Of a stretch of DNA of 64,000 bases, positions 15,915 through 24,962 are shown one piece after another (position 1 is the stretch's first letter; each line of letters opens with the position of its first letter). The stretch lies in the NCBI RefSeq assembly GCF_040676675.1, contig NZ_JBFAPK010000004.1:186001-250000 (forward strand), in the 5' to 3' direction. The position numbers were made by a program, and so were the translations under genes. The notes below the pieces were generated by a model that was given only the letters and a program-made list of their open reading frames with translations, made no database searches and was not told the DNA's origin. This stretch comes from JBFAPK01 sp040676675 (lineage in GTDB: Bacteria; Actinomycetota; Actinomycetes; Mycobacteriales; Micromonosporaceae).

Positions 15915-17336
15915 TCAGGCGGCGGGTTCGGCCGCCCGCCGGGTCCACCAGGCGCGCCCGGACTCGGGGAGCGTGTCGATCGGGTCGTAGTACTCGTACC
16001 GCTTGCTGAGCGCGCCGCCGTCGGCGGCCTCGATCGAGGTGCGGTAGTTCTTGGTCCAGTACGAGATGCCGCGCTCGCGGTCGTACTCGGTGAGCATGTG
16101 GACCCAGCGCTTGCCGACGAAGGGCACGTCGCAGACGATGCGCGGGGTGGCGTAGCCGGGCAGGTAGCCCATCATGTCGTGCTGGAGCTGCTGGGCGTGC
16201 CAGACCGGTACCCGCCAGTGCTCGGCGTTGGGGATCATGTCGCACATGTAGAAGTAGTACGGCAGGATGCCCGCCTCGCCCTGGAGGGCGAAGCAGAGGT
16301 CGAGCAGGTCGGGTGCGGTGGCGTTGACGCCGCGCATGAGCACGCCCTGGTTGCGGACGTCCCGTACGCCGACTTCGAGGGCGGTCTGGGCGGCCCGGGC
16401 GACGAGCGGGGTCAGCGACTGGACGTGGTTGACGTGGGTGTGGATGGCGAGGTTGACGCCGCGGCGGGCGGCGGTGCGGGCGACGCGCTCCAGTCCTTCG
16501 ACGACGTCGGGTTGGAGCCAGTGCTGGGGCAGGCCCATGAGCGCCTTGGTGGCGAGCCGGACGTCGCGGATGGTTTCGATCTCCAGTAGCCGCATGAGGT
16601 ACGACTCGAGGTTGCGCCAGGGGACGTTGGCGACGTCGCCGCCGGAGACGACCACGTCGCGTACGCCGGGGTGGGCGCGCAGGTAGGTGATGTGCGCGTC
16701 GTACCGGTCGACGGGCTTGAGGGTGAGTTTGAGCTTGTCGACCTGGGGGGTGGAGTTGCCGACGAGGTCCATCCGGGTGCAGTGCCCGCAGTACTGGGGG
16801 CAGGTGGAGAGCAGTTCGGCGAGGACCTTGGTGGGGTAGCGGTGGGTGAGGCCCTCGGCGACCCACATGTCGTGTTCGTGGAGCGAGTCGCGGGTGGCGT
16901 AGGGGTGTGAGGGCCAGTCGGTGCGCCGGTCGGAGGCGATCGGGATCATGTAGCGGCGGACCGGGTCGGCGCGGAACGTCTCGGTGGTGACGGGGCCGTC
17001 GGGCACCATGGTGTTGATCATTTGTGGTGGTACGAGCATCGACATGGTGGCCCGGGTGGCCTGGTCGGTGGCGAGGTCGGCGTAGAAGCTCTCGTCGACG
17101 AGGTCGCCGAGGACGGCGCGGAGCTGTTTGGCGTTCTTGACGCAGTTGGCGCGCTGCCACTGGGCGGATTCCCACTGTTCGCGGGTGACGTGGCGCCAGC
17201 CGGGGTAGCGGGTCCAGTCGGGTTCGACGAGTTGGCGGCGCCGGTATTCGTATGGTTGGCCGGCGGTGGGTGTGGCCGTGTGGTCGGTGCCGTTGCGGGG
17301 TCGGGGAACGGCCTCGATCGGCTGGGTCTGGGTCAT
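15915..17336 (-). CDS. kamA: Lysine 2,3-aminomutase (radical SAM, KamA family)
   Basis: The 473-residue protein carries the iron-sulfur signature CPQYCGHC (Cys179, Cys183, Cys186), which places it in the KamA group of radical SAM/PLP enzymes. A PLP-binding Lys is expected in VPFVGKRWV near the C-terminus. The enzyme converts L-alpha-lysine to L-beta-lysine. It is divergent from 3,5-diaminohexanoate dehydrogenase and the lysine 5,6-aminomutase operon, so the product would enter that pathway. The N-terminal 40 residues are variable. Arginine or glutamate 2,3-aminomutase activity cannot be excluded from sequence alone, but the context favours lysine. Confidence 0.88.
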   Translation of the reverse strand: MTQTQPIEAVPRPRNGTDHTATPTAGQPYEYRRRQLVEPDWTRYPGWRHVTREQWESAQWQRANCVKNAKQLRAVLGDLVDESFYADLATDQATRATMSMLVPPQMINTMVPDGPVTTETFRADPVRRYMIPIASDRRTDWPSHPYATRDSLHEHDMWVAEGLTHRYPTKVLAELLSTCPQYCGHCTRMDLVGNSTPQVDKLKLTLKPVDRYDAHITYLRAHPGVRDVVVSGGDVANVPWRNLESYLMRLLEIETIRDVRLATKALMGLPQHWLQPDVVEGLERVARTAARRGVNLAIHTHVNHVQSLTPLVARAAQTALEVGVRDVRNQGVLMRGVNATAPDLLDLCFALQGEAGILPYYFYMCDMIPNAEHWRVPVWHAQQLQHDMMGYLPGYATPRIVCDVPFVGKRWVHMLTEYDRERGISYWTKNYRTSIEAADGGALSKRYEYYDPIDTLPESGRAWWTRRAAEPAA

Positions 17337-17438
17337 GGCGCCTCCTCTGTCCCGCGGTTGATCACCCGGGGGAAGGCTACTGGAGAATTTGCGGTACAGA
17401 AACTATCCTGCCGGAAGTTTTCCCGTCGCACGAGCGGC

Positions 17439-17457
17439 GCCGGACAGACTGTCCGGC
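17439..17457. promoter_or_regulatory. Palindromic operator candidate in the kamA/kdd divergent region
   Basis: GCCGGACAG-A-CTGTCCGGC is a perfect 9-bp dyad, 103 bp from the kamA start and 47 bp from the kdd start. It is well placed to control both. No regulator gene is adjacent. Confidence 0.55.
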
Positions 17458-17503
17458 CCGGGCGGTGGTCTGGAGTACGGGCAGTGGTCACGAGGAGGTC
17501 GCC

Positions 17504-18568
17504 ATGACGTCACCGGTCGGTCTACATCGCGTGCTCGAACCGGCGGGGGTGCTGCCGCAGGCGGCGTGGCGGCTCGACGCGCGTGCGGAGGTCGGCGCCG
17601 ACGAGGTGCGGATCCGGGTGGAGCGGCTCAACCTGGACGCGGCGAGCTTCCGGCAGCTCGCGCAGAAGCACGGCGGGGACGGGGCGGCGGTACGGGCCGA
17701 GGTGCTGGAGATCATCTCCACGCGGGGCAAGATGCACAATCCGGTCACCGGTTCGGGCGGGATGCTCATCGGTACGGTCGAGGAGGTCGGCCCGGACTCG
17801 CCGCTGCCGGTGCGGCCGGGTGACCGGGTGGCGACCCTGGTGTCGCTGACGTTGACGCCGCTGGCGGTGCACGACGGGCTGGCCGGTTGGGACGGGCTGG
17901 GCGAGCAGGTGCCGTGCGCGGGGCACGCGATCCTGTTCGCGCGGTCGATCGTGGCGGTGCTTCCGGACGACCTGCCGGCGGAGTTGGCGCTGGCGGTGCT
18001 CGACGTCTGCGGCGCGCCGGCGTTGACGGCCCGGGTGGTGGGCGGTCACGTGGTGGCGGGCGCGGGGACCGGCGCGCTACGGCGGGGCGTGACGGTGGCG
18101 GTGTTGGGCGGTGCCGGCAAGAGCGGGTCGTTGGCGCTGGCCGCGGCGTCGCGCGCGGGTGCGGCCCGTACGGTCGGGGTGGTGCCGGTGGCGGCGGAGC
18201 GGGACCGGCTGGTGGCCGCGGGGCTGGCGGACGAGGTGGTGCTGGCCGACGCCCGGGATCCGGTGGCGCTGTCGGCGGCGGTGCGGGAGGCGTTGGGCGG
18301 GCCGGCGGACGTGACGGTGGTCTGCGTGGACGTGCCGGGGTGCGAGCACGGGGCGGTGCTGGCGACGGCCGACGGCGGCACGGTGATCTTCTTTTCGATG
18401 GCGACGAGCTTCGCGGCGGCGGCGTTGGGTGCCGAGGGGCTGGCGGCGGACGTGACGATGCTGGTGGGCAACGGGTACGTGCCGGGGCACGCGGAGTTGG
18501 CGTTGTCGTTGGTGCGGGAGGTCACCGGCGTGCGTCGGTTGTTCGAGGCGCGCCTGCGGGCAGACTGA
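17504..18568 (+). CDS. kdd: L-erythro-3,5-diaminohexanoate dehydrogenase
   Basis: The 354-residue protein has a GroES-like N-terminal half and a Rossmann domain with VAVLGGAGKSGSLALAAA (about 193-210). Internal segments ISTRGKMHNPVTGSGGML and FARSIVAVLPDDLPAELALA match the Kdd family of lysine fermentation, which oxidatively deaminates 3,5-diaminohexanoate to 5-amino-3-oxohexanoate with NAD(P)+. GAGGAGG lies 6 nt before the ATG at 17504, so upstream in-frame sequence is not coding. It is the first gene of the operon divergent from kamA; the amidohydrolase starts 4 bp after its stop. Confidence 0.88.
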   Translation: MTSPVGLHRVLEPAGVLPQAAWRLDARAEVGADEVRIRVERLNLDAASFRQLAQKHGGDGAAVRAEVLEIISTRGKMHNPVTGSGGMLIGTVEEVGPDSPLPVRPGDRVATLVSLTLTPLAVHDGLAGWDGLGEQVPCAGHAILFARSIVAVLPDDLPAELALAVLDVCGAPALTARVVGGHVVAGAGTGALRRGVTVAVLGGAGKSGSLALAAASRAGAARTVGVVPVAAERDRLVAAGLADEVVLADARDPVALSAAVREALGGPADVTVVCVDVPGCEHGAVLATADGGTVIFFSMATSFAAAALGAEGLAADVTMLVGNGYVPGHAELALSLVREVTGVRRLFEARLRAD

Positions 18569-18572
18569 TCAC

Positions 18573-20168
18573 ATGACGATTCCCTCGATGCCCTCCGGTG
18601 GTCCTTCGGTGCTGTACCGGGGTGGGTTGCTGCACTGTCCGGCGGATCCGGGGGCGACGGCCCTGTTGGTGCGCGACGGGCGGATCGCGTGGGTGGGTGC
18701 GGACGCGGACGCGCCGGCCGCCGACGAGGTGGTGGAGCTGGACGGGGCGTTGGTGACGCCGGCGTTCGTGGACGCGCACGTGCACACGACGGACACGGGT
18801 CTGGCGTTGTCGGGGCTGGACCTGTCGGGGACGCGGTCGGCCGCCGAGGTGTGTGCGGCGGTGGCGAGGTTCGCGGCGGGGTTGCCGGCGGACGCGGTGG
18901 TGTTGGGGCACGGTTGGGACGAGTCGGGGTGGGCCGATCGGCGGCTGCCGGACGCGGCGGAGCTGGACCGGGCGGCGGGGGGTCGGCGGGTGTACCTGTC
19001 GCAGGCGTCGATCCATTCGGCGTTGTGTTCGTCGGCGTTGCTGGCGGCGGCGCCGCAGGTGGCGGCGGCGGCGGGGTACGACGCGTCGGGGTGGTTGCGT
19101 CGGGACGCGCATCACGTGGTGCGGGCGGTGGCGCTGGGTTCGGTGTCGGCGGCGCAGCGGCGGGCGGCGCAGCGTACGGCGTTGCGGCGGGCGGCGTCGT
19201 TGGGGATCGCGGCGGTGCACGAGTGTGGTGGTCCGGGTACGTCGGACGAGGCGGATTTCGCCGGGGTGCTGGCGTTGTCGGGCGACGGCGGGCCGGAGGT
19301 GTACGGCTACTGGGGTGAGCTGCTGGGGGCGGCGAAGGCCCGGGAGTTGGGTGCGGTGGGTGCGGGTGGGGACCTGTACGCGGACGGGGCGTTGGGGTCG
19401 CGTACGGCGCACCTGTCGGAGCCGTACCTGGATGGTGAGCCGGGGGGTGTGGGGTTCGGGTACGTCTCGGCGGATCAGGTGCGGGCGCATCTGGTGGATT
19501 GCGCGTCGCACGGGGTGCAGGGGGGTTTCCACGCGATCGGTGACGCGGCGATCGGGACGGTGTTGGCGGGGTTCGCGGCGGCGGCGTCGGAGCTGGGGGT
19601 GGACCGGTTGCGGGCGGCGCGGCACCGGATCGAGCACGCGGAGATCGTGAACAAGCGGCTGATCGCGGGGTTCGTGGATTTCGGGATCGTGGCGAGCATG
19701 CAGCCGGCGTTCGACCGGTTGTGGGGTGGGGCGGACCGGATGTACGCGTCGCGGTTGGGGGTGGCGCGTTCGCTGGAGTCGAACCCGATGGGGGCGATGC
19801 ACGGGGTGGGGGTGGCGTTGGCGTTCGGTTCGGATTCGCCGGTGACGCCGTTGGATCCGTGGGGGTCGGTGCGGGCGGCGGTGTCGCATTTCAATCCGGT
19901 GTTGCGGATGAGTGTGGCGGCGGCGTTCGCGGCGCACACCCGGGGTGGTTGGCGGGCGGTGCACCGGGACGCGGAGGGGGTGTTGGCGCCGGGTGCGCCG
20001 GCGACGTTCGCGGTGTGGTCGGCGCCGGCGGGTGTGTCGCGGGGGTTGCCGGTGCTGGTGGCGGAGGATCCGGAGGTGCGGGGGCCGCAGGATCCGACGC
20101 CGTTGCCGGTGTGCCGGCGCACGGTGCTGCGCGGTGCGGTGATCTACGAGGAGGGTGTGCCGTCGTGA
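18573..20168 (+). CDS. YtcJ-like amidohydrolase in the lysine operon
   Basis: The 531-residue protein is of the amidohydrolase superfamily, YtcJ type. Metal-site motifs are FVDAHVHTTD (about 68-77), GGFHAIGDAAIG (about 311-322), ARHRIEHAEIV (about 349-359) and FGSDSPVTPLDPW (about 418-430). These enzymes hydrolyse amides, ureas or similar C-N bonds using one or two metals. It is not part of the classical clostridial lysine pathway. Tight spacing (4 bp after kdd) shows operon membership, so it may process an N-acylated or lactam form of an intermediate. The substrate is unknown. Codon choice is strongly NNG, with many TTG leucines. Confidence 0.82.
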   Translation: MTIPSMPSGGPSVLYRGGLLHCPADPGATALLVRDGRIAWVGADADAPAADEVVELDGALVTPAFVDAHVHTTDTGLALSGLDLSGTRSAAEVCAAVARFAAGLPADAVVLGHGWDESGWADRRLPDAAELDRAAGGRRVYLSQASIHSALCSSALLAAAPQVAAAAGYDASGWLRRDAHHVVRAVALGSVSAAQRRAAQRTALRRAASLGIAAVHECGGPGTSDEADFAGVLALSGDGGPEVYGYWGELLGAAKARELGAVGAGGDLYADGALGSRTAHLSEPYLDGEPGGVGFGYVSADQVRAHLVDCASHGVQGGFHAIGDAAIGTVLAGFAAAASELGVDRLRAARHRIEHAEIVNKRLIAGFVDFGIVASMQPAFDRLWGGADRMYASRLGVARSLESNPMGAMHGVGVALAFGSDSPVTPLDPWGSVRAAVSHFNPVLRMSVAAAFAAHTRGGWRAVHRDAEGVLAPGAPATFAVWSAPAGVSRGLPVLVAEDPEVRGPQDPTPLPVCRRTVLRGAVIYEEGVPS

Positions 20169-20235
20169 TGGTAGGTCTGGTCGGGGTGGTGTCGGTTCGC
20201 CGGGGTGCGGGCCGGTCGGGTCGCGGGGTGTCGCG

Positions 20236-21849
20236 GTGAGCGGCGGCGGGCCGGTGGGCGGGAAGTTGGGTCTGGATCCGGCGGTGGTGGCGCGGGCGCG
20301 GGAGTTGGCGCGGCGGGCCGGTCAGCCGGTGGTGGATCTGGCGCGTAGCCACACGACGGTGTCGGTGGAGCGGGCGGTGTTGCGGCTGGCCGGGGTGGGT
20401 GGTGCGGATCCGGACGGGATTCCGTGGGTGAACCGGTTGGTGGACGCGGTGGTCGCCGATGTGGGGTTGTCGCACGGGGTGGCGGTGCCGGTCTTCGACG
20501 CGTTGGCGCGGGAGTCGCTGGACGATGTGACGTTGTTGGCGCAGCGGGCGGCGGCGGGGTCGGTGCGGTTCGAGGTGCCGTCGGGTCGGGCGGCGACGGC
20601 GGCGCGGCGGGCGGCCCGGCGGGCGGTGGCGGCGGGGATCCGTCGGGTGGACCGGCGTCGGGTGGAGCGGGAGCGGTTGGTGCGCCGGTGGGGGGATCCG
20701 CCGCGGCGGCCGTGGGTGTATCTGATCGTGGCGACGGGCGACATCTACGAGGACATTCCGCAGGCGCAGGCGGCGGCGCGGGCGGGCGCGGACGTGATCG
20801 CGGTGATCCGGTCGACGGGTCAGTCGTTGCTGGACTACGTGCCGGAGGGGGCGACCCGGGAGGGTTTCGCGGGGACGTACGCGACGCAGGAGAATTTCCG
20901 GCTGATGCGGGCGGCGTTGGATGCCTCGTCGCGGGAGTTGGGTCGGTACGTGCGGCTGACGAACTACGCCAGTGGGTTGTGCATGCCGGAGATGGCGGTG
21001 CTGGCGGGGTTGGAGCGGCTGGACATGATGCTCAACGACTCGATGTACGGGATTCTGTTCCGGGACATCAATCCGATCAGGACGTTCGTCGACCAGCGGT
21101 TCTCCCGTCAGGTGCACGCGCGGGCGGGGATCATCATCAACACCGGTGAGGACAACTACCTGACCACCGCGGACGCGGTGGAGGAGGCGCACACGGTGAC
21201 GGTGTCGCAGCTGCTGAACGAGTTTTTCGCGCACGAGGCGGGGTTGGCGGACTGGCAGTTGGGGTTGGGGCACGCGTTCGAGATCAATCCGGAGGTGCCG
21301 GAGTCGCTGCGGCTGGAGTTGGCGCACGCGTTGCTGGCGCGGGAGTTGTTCCCGGACGCGCCGTTGAAGTGGATGCCGCCGACGAAGCACATGACCGGTG
21401 ACGTGTTCCGGGGCAACCTGTTGGACGGGTTCTTCAACCTGGTGGGGGCGCTGACGGGGCAGGGGATCCTGTTGGTGGGGATGATGACGGAGGCGGTGGT
21501 GACGCCGTGGCTGTCGGATCGGGACATCGCGCTGCAGAACGTGCGGTACGTGTTGGGTGCGGCCGGCGGGTTGCACGAGGATTTCGTGCCGGCGCCGGGT
21601 GGGTTCGTCCAGCGGCGGGCGGGGTTGGTGTTGGACGAGGCGGTGCGGTTGCTGGAGCGGATCGTGGACGATTCGCTGTTGACGGCGATCGGGGAGGGCA
21701 CGTTCGGGATCATGCGGCGGCCGGCGGACCGGGGTAAGGGTCTGGACGGGGTGGCCGCGCACGCGTCGGACTACTACAACCCGGCGACGGAGATCCTGGA
21801 GGCCGACGCGGCCGGGGGTGCCGTGGTGGCGGCGGGGGTGTCGGCGTGA
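20236..21849 (+). CDS. kamD: Lysine 5,6-aminomutase alpha subunit
   Basis: The predicted 537-residue protein is the TIM-barrel alpha subunit of adenosylcobalamin- and PLP-dependent lysine 5,6-aminomutase (D-lysine or beta-lysine 5,6-aminomutase). Recognisable segments are VIAVIRSTGQSLLDYVPEG, YATQENFRLMR, LTNYASGLCMPEM, NDSMYGILFRDINP and WMPPTKHMTGDVFRGN. It moves the terminal amino group of L-beta-lysine to C5, giving 3,5-diaminohexanoate. The GTG at 20236 (VSGGGPVGGKLGLDP) is preferred; an in-frame GTG at 20155 would overlap the previous gene and add low-complexity residues. It partners with the next gene, which overlaps its stop by 4 bp. Confidence 0.92.
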   Translation: MSGGGPVGGKLGLDPAVVARARELARRAGQPVVDLARSHTTVSVERAVLRLAGVGGADPDGIPWVNRLVDAVVADVGLSHGVAVPVFDALARESLDDVTLLAQRAAAGSVRFEVPSGRAATAARRAARRAVAAGIRRVDRRRVERERLVRRWGDPPRRPWVYLIVATGDIYEDIPQAQAAARAGADVIAVIRSTGQSLLDYVPEGATREGFAGTYATQENFRLMRAALDASSRELGRYVRLTNYASGLCMPEMAVLAGLERLDMMLNDSMYGILFRDINPIRTFVDQRFSRQVHARAGIIINTGEDNYLTTADAVEEAHTVTVSQLLNEFFAHEAGLADWQLGLGHAFEINPEVPESLRLELAHALLARELFPDAPLKWMPPTKHMTGDVFRGNLLDGFFNLVGALTGQGILLVGMMTEAVVTPWLSDRDIALQNVRYVLGAAGGLHEDFVPAPGGFVQRRAGLVLDEAVRLLERIVDDSLLTAIGEGTFGIMRRPADRGKGLDGVAAHASDYYNPATEILEADAAGGAVVAAGVSA

Positions 21850-22607
21850 GCGGGCCGGTGGTGCGCCCGTACGGGGACACCACGGGCGACGGCATGGTGC
21901 AGGTGTCGTTCACGTTGCCGGTGCCGCACGACAAGCGGGCCGAGGGTGCGGCGCTGCAGTTGGCGGCGAAGATGGGGATGGATCCGGCGCTGCTGGTGCA
22001 CGCCAGGGCGATGGGGGACGGGTTCACCTTCTTCGTGGTGTACGGGCGGGTCAACCATCTGGTGGACCTGTCGGCGGTGCGGGTGGTGGAGCGGGACTTT
22101 CCGTTGCTGCCGGCCAAGGAGATAAACGCGCTGGTGAAGCGGCGGTTGCGGCGCAAGCTGACGGTGGTGGGGGCGTGTATCGGTACGGACGCGCACACGG
22201 TCGGCATCGACGCGATCCTGAACGTGAAGGGCATCGCCGGGGAGAAGGGCTTGGAGTACTACCGGGAGTTGCGGGTGGTGAACCTGGGTGCGCAGGTGAG
22301 CGTGCCGGATCTGGTGGAGGCGGCCCGGGCGGAGCGGGCGGACGCGGTGCTGGTGTCGCAGGTGGTGACGCAGCGGGACGCGCATCTGCACAACACGCGG
22401 GAGATGTCGGCGGCGTTCCGGGAGGCGTTGCCGGCGGGGCGGCGTCCGCTGCTGGTGGTGGGTGGTCCGCGGTTCGACGAGGCGATGGCGGCCGAGTTGG
22501 GGGTGGACCGGATCTTCGGTCGGGGTACGACGCCCCGGGAGGTGGCCAGCTACCTGGTGCACGCGTTGGTGACGGGCAACGGTCGGGGAGGGCGGTCGGG
22601 TGAGTGA
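21846..22607 (+). CDS. kamE: Lysine 5,6-aminomutase beta subunit, B12- and PLP-binding
   Basis: The 253-residue protein has the cobalamin signature DAHTVG (Asp115, His117, Gly120), where His117 should be the lower axial cobalt ligand. Lys128 in LNVKG lies 11 residues later, the same spacing as between the axial His and the PLP Lys in the characterised clostridial enzyme, so it probably forms the internal aldimine. The N-terminal part (about 15-100) is the dimerisation domain. The GTG start at 21846 overlaps the kamD stop; the next gene overlaps this stop by 8 bp. Confidence 0.93.
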   Translation: MSGPVVRPYGDTTGDGMVQVSFTLPVPHDKRAEGAALQLAAKMGMDPALLVHARAMGDGFTFFVVYGRVNHLVDLSAVRVVERDFPLLPAKEINALVKRRLRRKLTVVGACIGTDAHTVGIDAILNVKGIAGEKGLEYYRELRVVNLGAQVSVPDLVEAARAERADAVLVSQVVTQRDAHLHNTREMSAAFREALPAGRRPLLVVGGPRFDEAMAAELGVDRIFGRGTTPREVASYLVHALVTGNGRGGRSGE

Positions 22608-23022
22608 TCCTCGGGTGGGTGTGTCGGTGACGCACCGGCGGTACGTGCCGTACTCGCACGCGCACTACGCGGGTTCGCTGGTGGACGGGGCGTACGCGCT
22701 GGGGTTGTTCGGGGACGTGGCCACGGAGGTGTGCATCCGTACCGACGGCGACGAGGGGTTGTTCGCCTCGTACGCGGACGTGCAGTTCCGGGCGCCGGTG
22801 CGCGCCGGTGACGTGGTGGAGGTGACGGCGACGGTGCGCCGGGTCGGTACGCGCAGCCGGACGTTGGACTTCGAGTGTCGGGTGGTGTGCCGGGGGCGGC
22901 CGGACCGGGGCGGGTCGGCGGCGGAGGTGTTGGATCCGCCGCTGGTGGCGGTGACGGCGACCGGCACGGTGGTGGTGCCGCCGGCGGGGCAGGCGCCGGG
23001 CGCGGTGCCCCGGCCGCTGTGA
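22600..23022 (+). CDS. kal: 3-aminobutyryl-CoA ammonia-lyase-like hotdog protein
   Basis: This 140-residue single hotdog-fold protein begins with RRYVPYSHAHYAGSLVDGAY and contains ADVQFRAPVRAGDVVEVTA, as in Kal of lysine fermentation, which eliminates ammonia from L-3-aminobutyryl-CoA to give crotonyl-CoA. Relatives are usually about 125-135 residues. The C-terminal tail after the fold (about 120-140) is Pro/Gly-rich. Tight overlaps with kamE and with the following ATPase gene show it is part of the operon. Confidence 0.82.
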   Translation: MSDPRVGVSVTHRRYVPYSHAHYAGSLVDGAYALGLFGDVATEVCIRTDGDEGLFASYADVQFRAPVRAGDVVEVTATVRRVGTRSRTLDFECRVVCRGRPDRGGSAAEVLDPPLVAVTATGTVVVPPAGQAPGAVPRPL

Positions 23023-24419
23023 CCCCGGCCGGGGACGGCGCGGGGCCGGGCGGGGCGACGGCGGCGGCGGGCGGGTACGCGGTCTGCGCGGACGTCGGTT
23101 CGACGTGGACGAAGGTGGCCCTGGTGGGGTTGCCCGACGGCCGGCTGCTGGCCACGGCGGCGCGTCCGACCACGGCCGGCACGGACGTGCTGCGGGGTCT
23201 GGACGCGGCGGTGGCCGCGGCGACCGCGGCGCTGCCGCCCGGGGCCGGTACGCCGGTGCCGGGCGGCTGGTACGTCTGCTCGTCGGCGGGCGGGGGGCTG
23301 CGCCTGGCGGTGGTGGGTTACGAGGAGTTGGTGACGGCGCGGGCCGGGCAGCGGGTGGGCCTGTCGGCGGGCGCGCGGGTGGTGCACGTGGCGGCGGGCC
23401 GGCTCGACGGGGCGGGGCTGCGGGCGGTACGGGCGGCCCGCCCGGACGTGTTGCTGCTGGTGGGTGGTACCGACGGCGGCGACGCGGAGGTGTTGACGCA
23501 CAACGCGACCCGGTTGGCGCGGGCGCGGTGGCGTACGCCGGTGGTGCTGGCCGGCAACGTCGACGCGCGCGAGGAGCTGGTGGGGCTGCTGGCCGGGGCG
23601 GGGGTTCCGGTGACGGTGGCCGACAACGTGCTGCCCCGCATCGGGGTGTTGGCGCCGGCCTCGGCGCGGGCGGCGATCCGGCGGGTGTTCCTGCGGCACG
23701 TGATCGGCGGTAAGGGGTTGTCGCGGGGTGGGCGGTTCGCGTCGCTGGTGCGCGCGGCCACCCCGGACGCGGTGCTGTCCGGTGTGGAGCTGCTGGCCGA
23801 CCAGCTCGGCGGGGACCTGGCGGTGGTGGACGTGGGTGGGGCCACCACCGACGTGTACTCGGTGCTCACCCCGGACGAGCGGGACAGCGGGCCGGGTCGG
23901 GCGGCGGCGGGGACGCTGTGGCGGGCCCGTACGGTCGAGGGTGACCTGGGGATGCGGTGGAGCGCGCCGGGGGTGGTGGCCGCGGCGGTCGCGGAGCGGC
24001 TGCTGGGCGCGGACGAGGCGGCGGGGTTGGCGGCGGAGGCGGCCGTACGGGCGGGTGAGCCGGGGTTCGTGCCGGTGGACGAGGCGCAGCGGTCGACCGA
24101 CCGGCGGATCGCGGCGCTGGCGGCGACGGTGGCGGTGCGTCGGCACGCGCGCGGCGACGGTACGGGGGTGCCGGCGCGGGACCTGCGGGACGTGCGGCTG
24201 CTGATCGGGTCGGGGGGTGTGCTGCGTCACTGCGCGCCGGGGGAGGCGGCGGCGGTGCTGTCGACGGTGTTGACCGACCACGCCGGTGGGTGGCCGCTGC
24301 CGCGGGCGGCGGGTGTCGTGGTGGACGGCGCATACGTGCTGGCGGCGGCGGGTCTGCTGGCGGCGGAGCATCCGGGTGCGGCGTCGGCGCTGCTGCGGCG
24401 GCACCTGGCCGGTGGCTGA
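23019..24419 (+). CDS. MutL/GlmL-type ATPase, probable aminomutase-reactivating factor
   Basis: The 466-residue protein has the actin-like ATPase fold of the glutamate mutase L group: VCADVGSTWTKVALVGL (about 24-40, phosphate 1), LLVGGTDGGDAE, and AVVDVGGATTDVYSV (about 268-282, phosphate 2). Homologues accompany B12-dependent aminomutases and are thought to remove damaged cobalamin from the enzyme. The GTG start at 23019 overlaps the Kal stop by 4 bp. It is the last gene of the operon; a gap of more than 500 bp follows. Confidence 0.82.
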   Translation: MTPAGDGAGPGGATAAAGGYAVCADVGSTWTKVALVGLPDGRLLATAARPTTAGTDVLRGLDAAVAAATAALPPGAGTPVPGGWYVCSSAGGGLRLAVVGYEELVTARAGQRVGLSAGARVVHVAAGRLDGAGLRAVRAARPDVLLLVGGTDGGDAEVLTHNATRLARARWRTPVVLAGNVDAREELVGLLAGAGVPVTVADNVLPRIGVLAPASARAAIRRVFLRHVIGGKGLSRGGRFASLVRAATPDAVLSGVELLADQLGGDLAVVDVGGATTDVYSVLTPDERDSGPGRAAAGTLWRARTVEGDLGMRWSAPGVVAAAVAERLLGADEAAGLAAEAAVRAGEPGFVPVDEAQRSTDRRIAALAATVAVRRHARGDGTGVPARDLRDVRLLIGSGGVLRHCAPGEAAAVLSTVLTDHAGGWPLPRAAGVVVDGAYVLAAAGLLAAEHPGAASALLRRHLAGG

Positions 24420-24962
24420 GCCCGCCTCCGGGGGAAGACTCGCCGGGGCCGACACGCCGGGCGGCGGGAATCGACTGGCCCGGGGCGGTTGACAGTCATC
24501 GGGGGGCATAACGTACCGTCTTTGAGTCCTACTACGGGAAGCGGCTGTTGTTCGCTTCGTCCCTTCGTCCGCTGGCCGAGCGACCGGTACGTGTGTCAGT
24601 GGTCGCGGCGGCCAGGTCCAGCGGGCGGGGGTCGGCGGGGCGGCGCGAACCGGCCGCGCTTACCGGTGTACGGGCAGGGCGATGTGCGCGGCCAGTAGAC
24701 AACGGCCTGACGGGGACAGCCAGTCCGCGTCCGGTCGGTCCGAAGGTCGTGGCGGGTCTGCGCTGCCGCACCGGCCGGGGAGGGCCTGGGAGCATCGGGG
24801 CGTGGCCGTCGGCCGCGCCCCGATTTTCGTTCCCGCCCGCCGGGGTCGACGAGGAGCGGCTTTTCCCGCGTGTCCGGTCGGCCCGTGGCTGGGCCGGGGT
24901 CGGCGCGGTGGGTAGCCTTCGGCGGGTGATTTCTGCGTCGCCGGCGGGCCGGTGACGCCCGG
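24420..24962. other. 543-bp region without a supported gene
   Basis: Short frames exist here on both strands, but none has convincing composition or a recognisable domain. The only sign of function is the possible promoter at 24489. No cobalamin riboswitch features (B12 box) were recognised here or upstream of kdd. Confidence 0.6.
24489..24519 (+). promoter_or_regulatory. Possible promoter upstream of lnt
   Basis: TTGACA (24489-24494) is a perfect -35 box. TACCGT (24514-24519) fits a TANNNT -10 at a 19-bp spacing, slightly long; TAACGT at 24509 is closer but too near. It would drive lnt through a leader of more than 400 nt. Confidence 0.35.

Noticed and set aside
17337..17503. Cobalamin riboswitch upstream of the B12-dependent aminomutase operon
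   Set aside because: I could not find the conserved B12 box or a fitting multi-stem structure; only the short dyad at 17439 is clear.
24532..24795. 87-codon minus-strand frame in the gap before lnt
   Set aside because: Pro/Arg-rich composition with no domain or ribosome site; judged to be noise.
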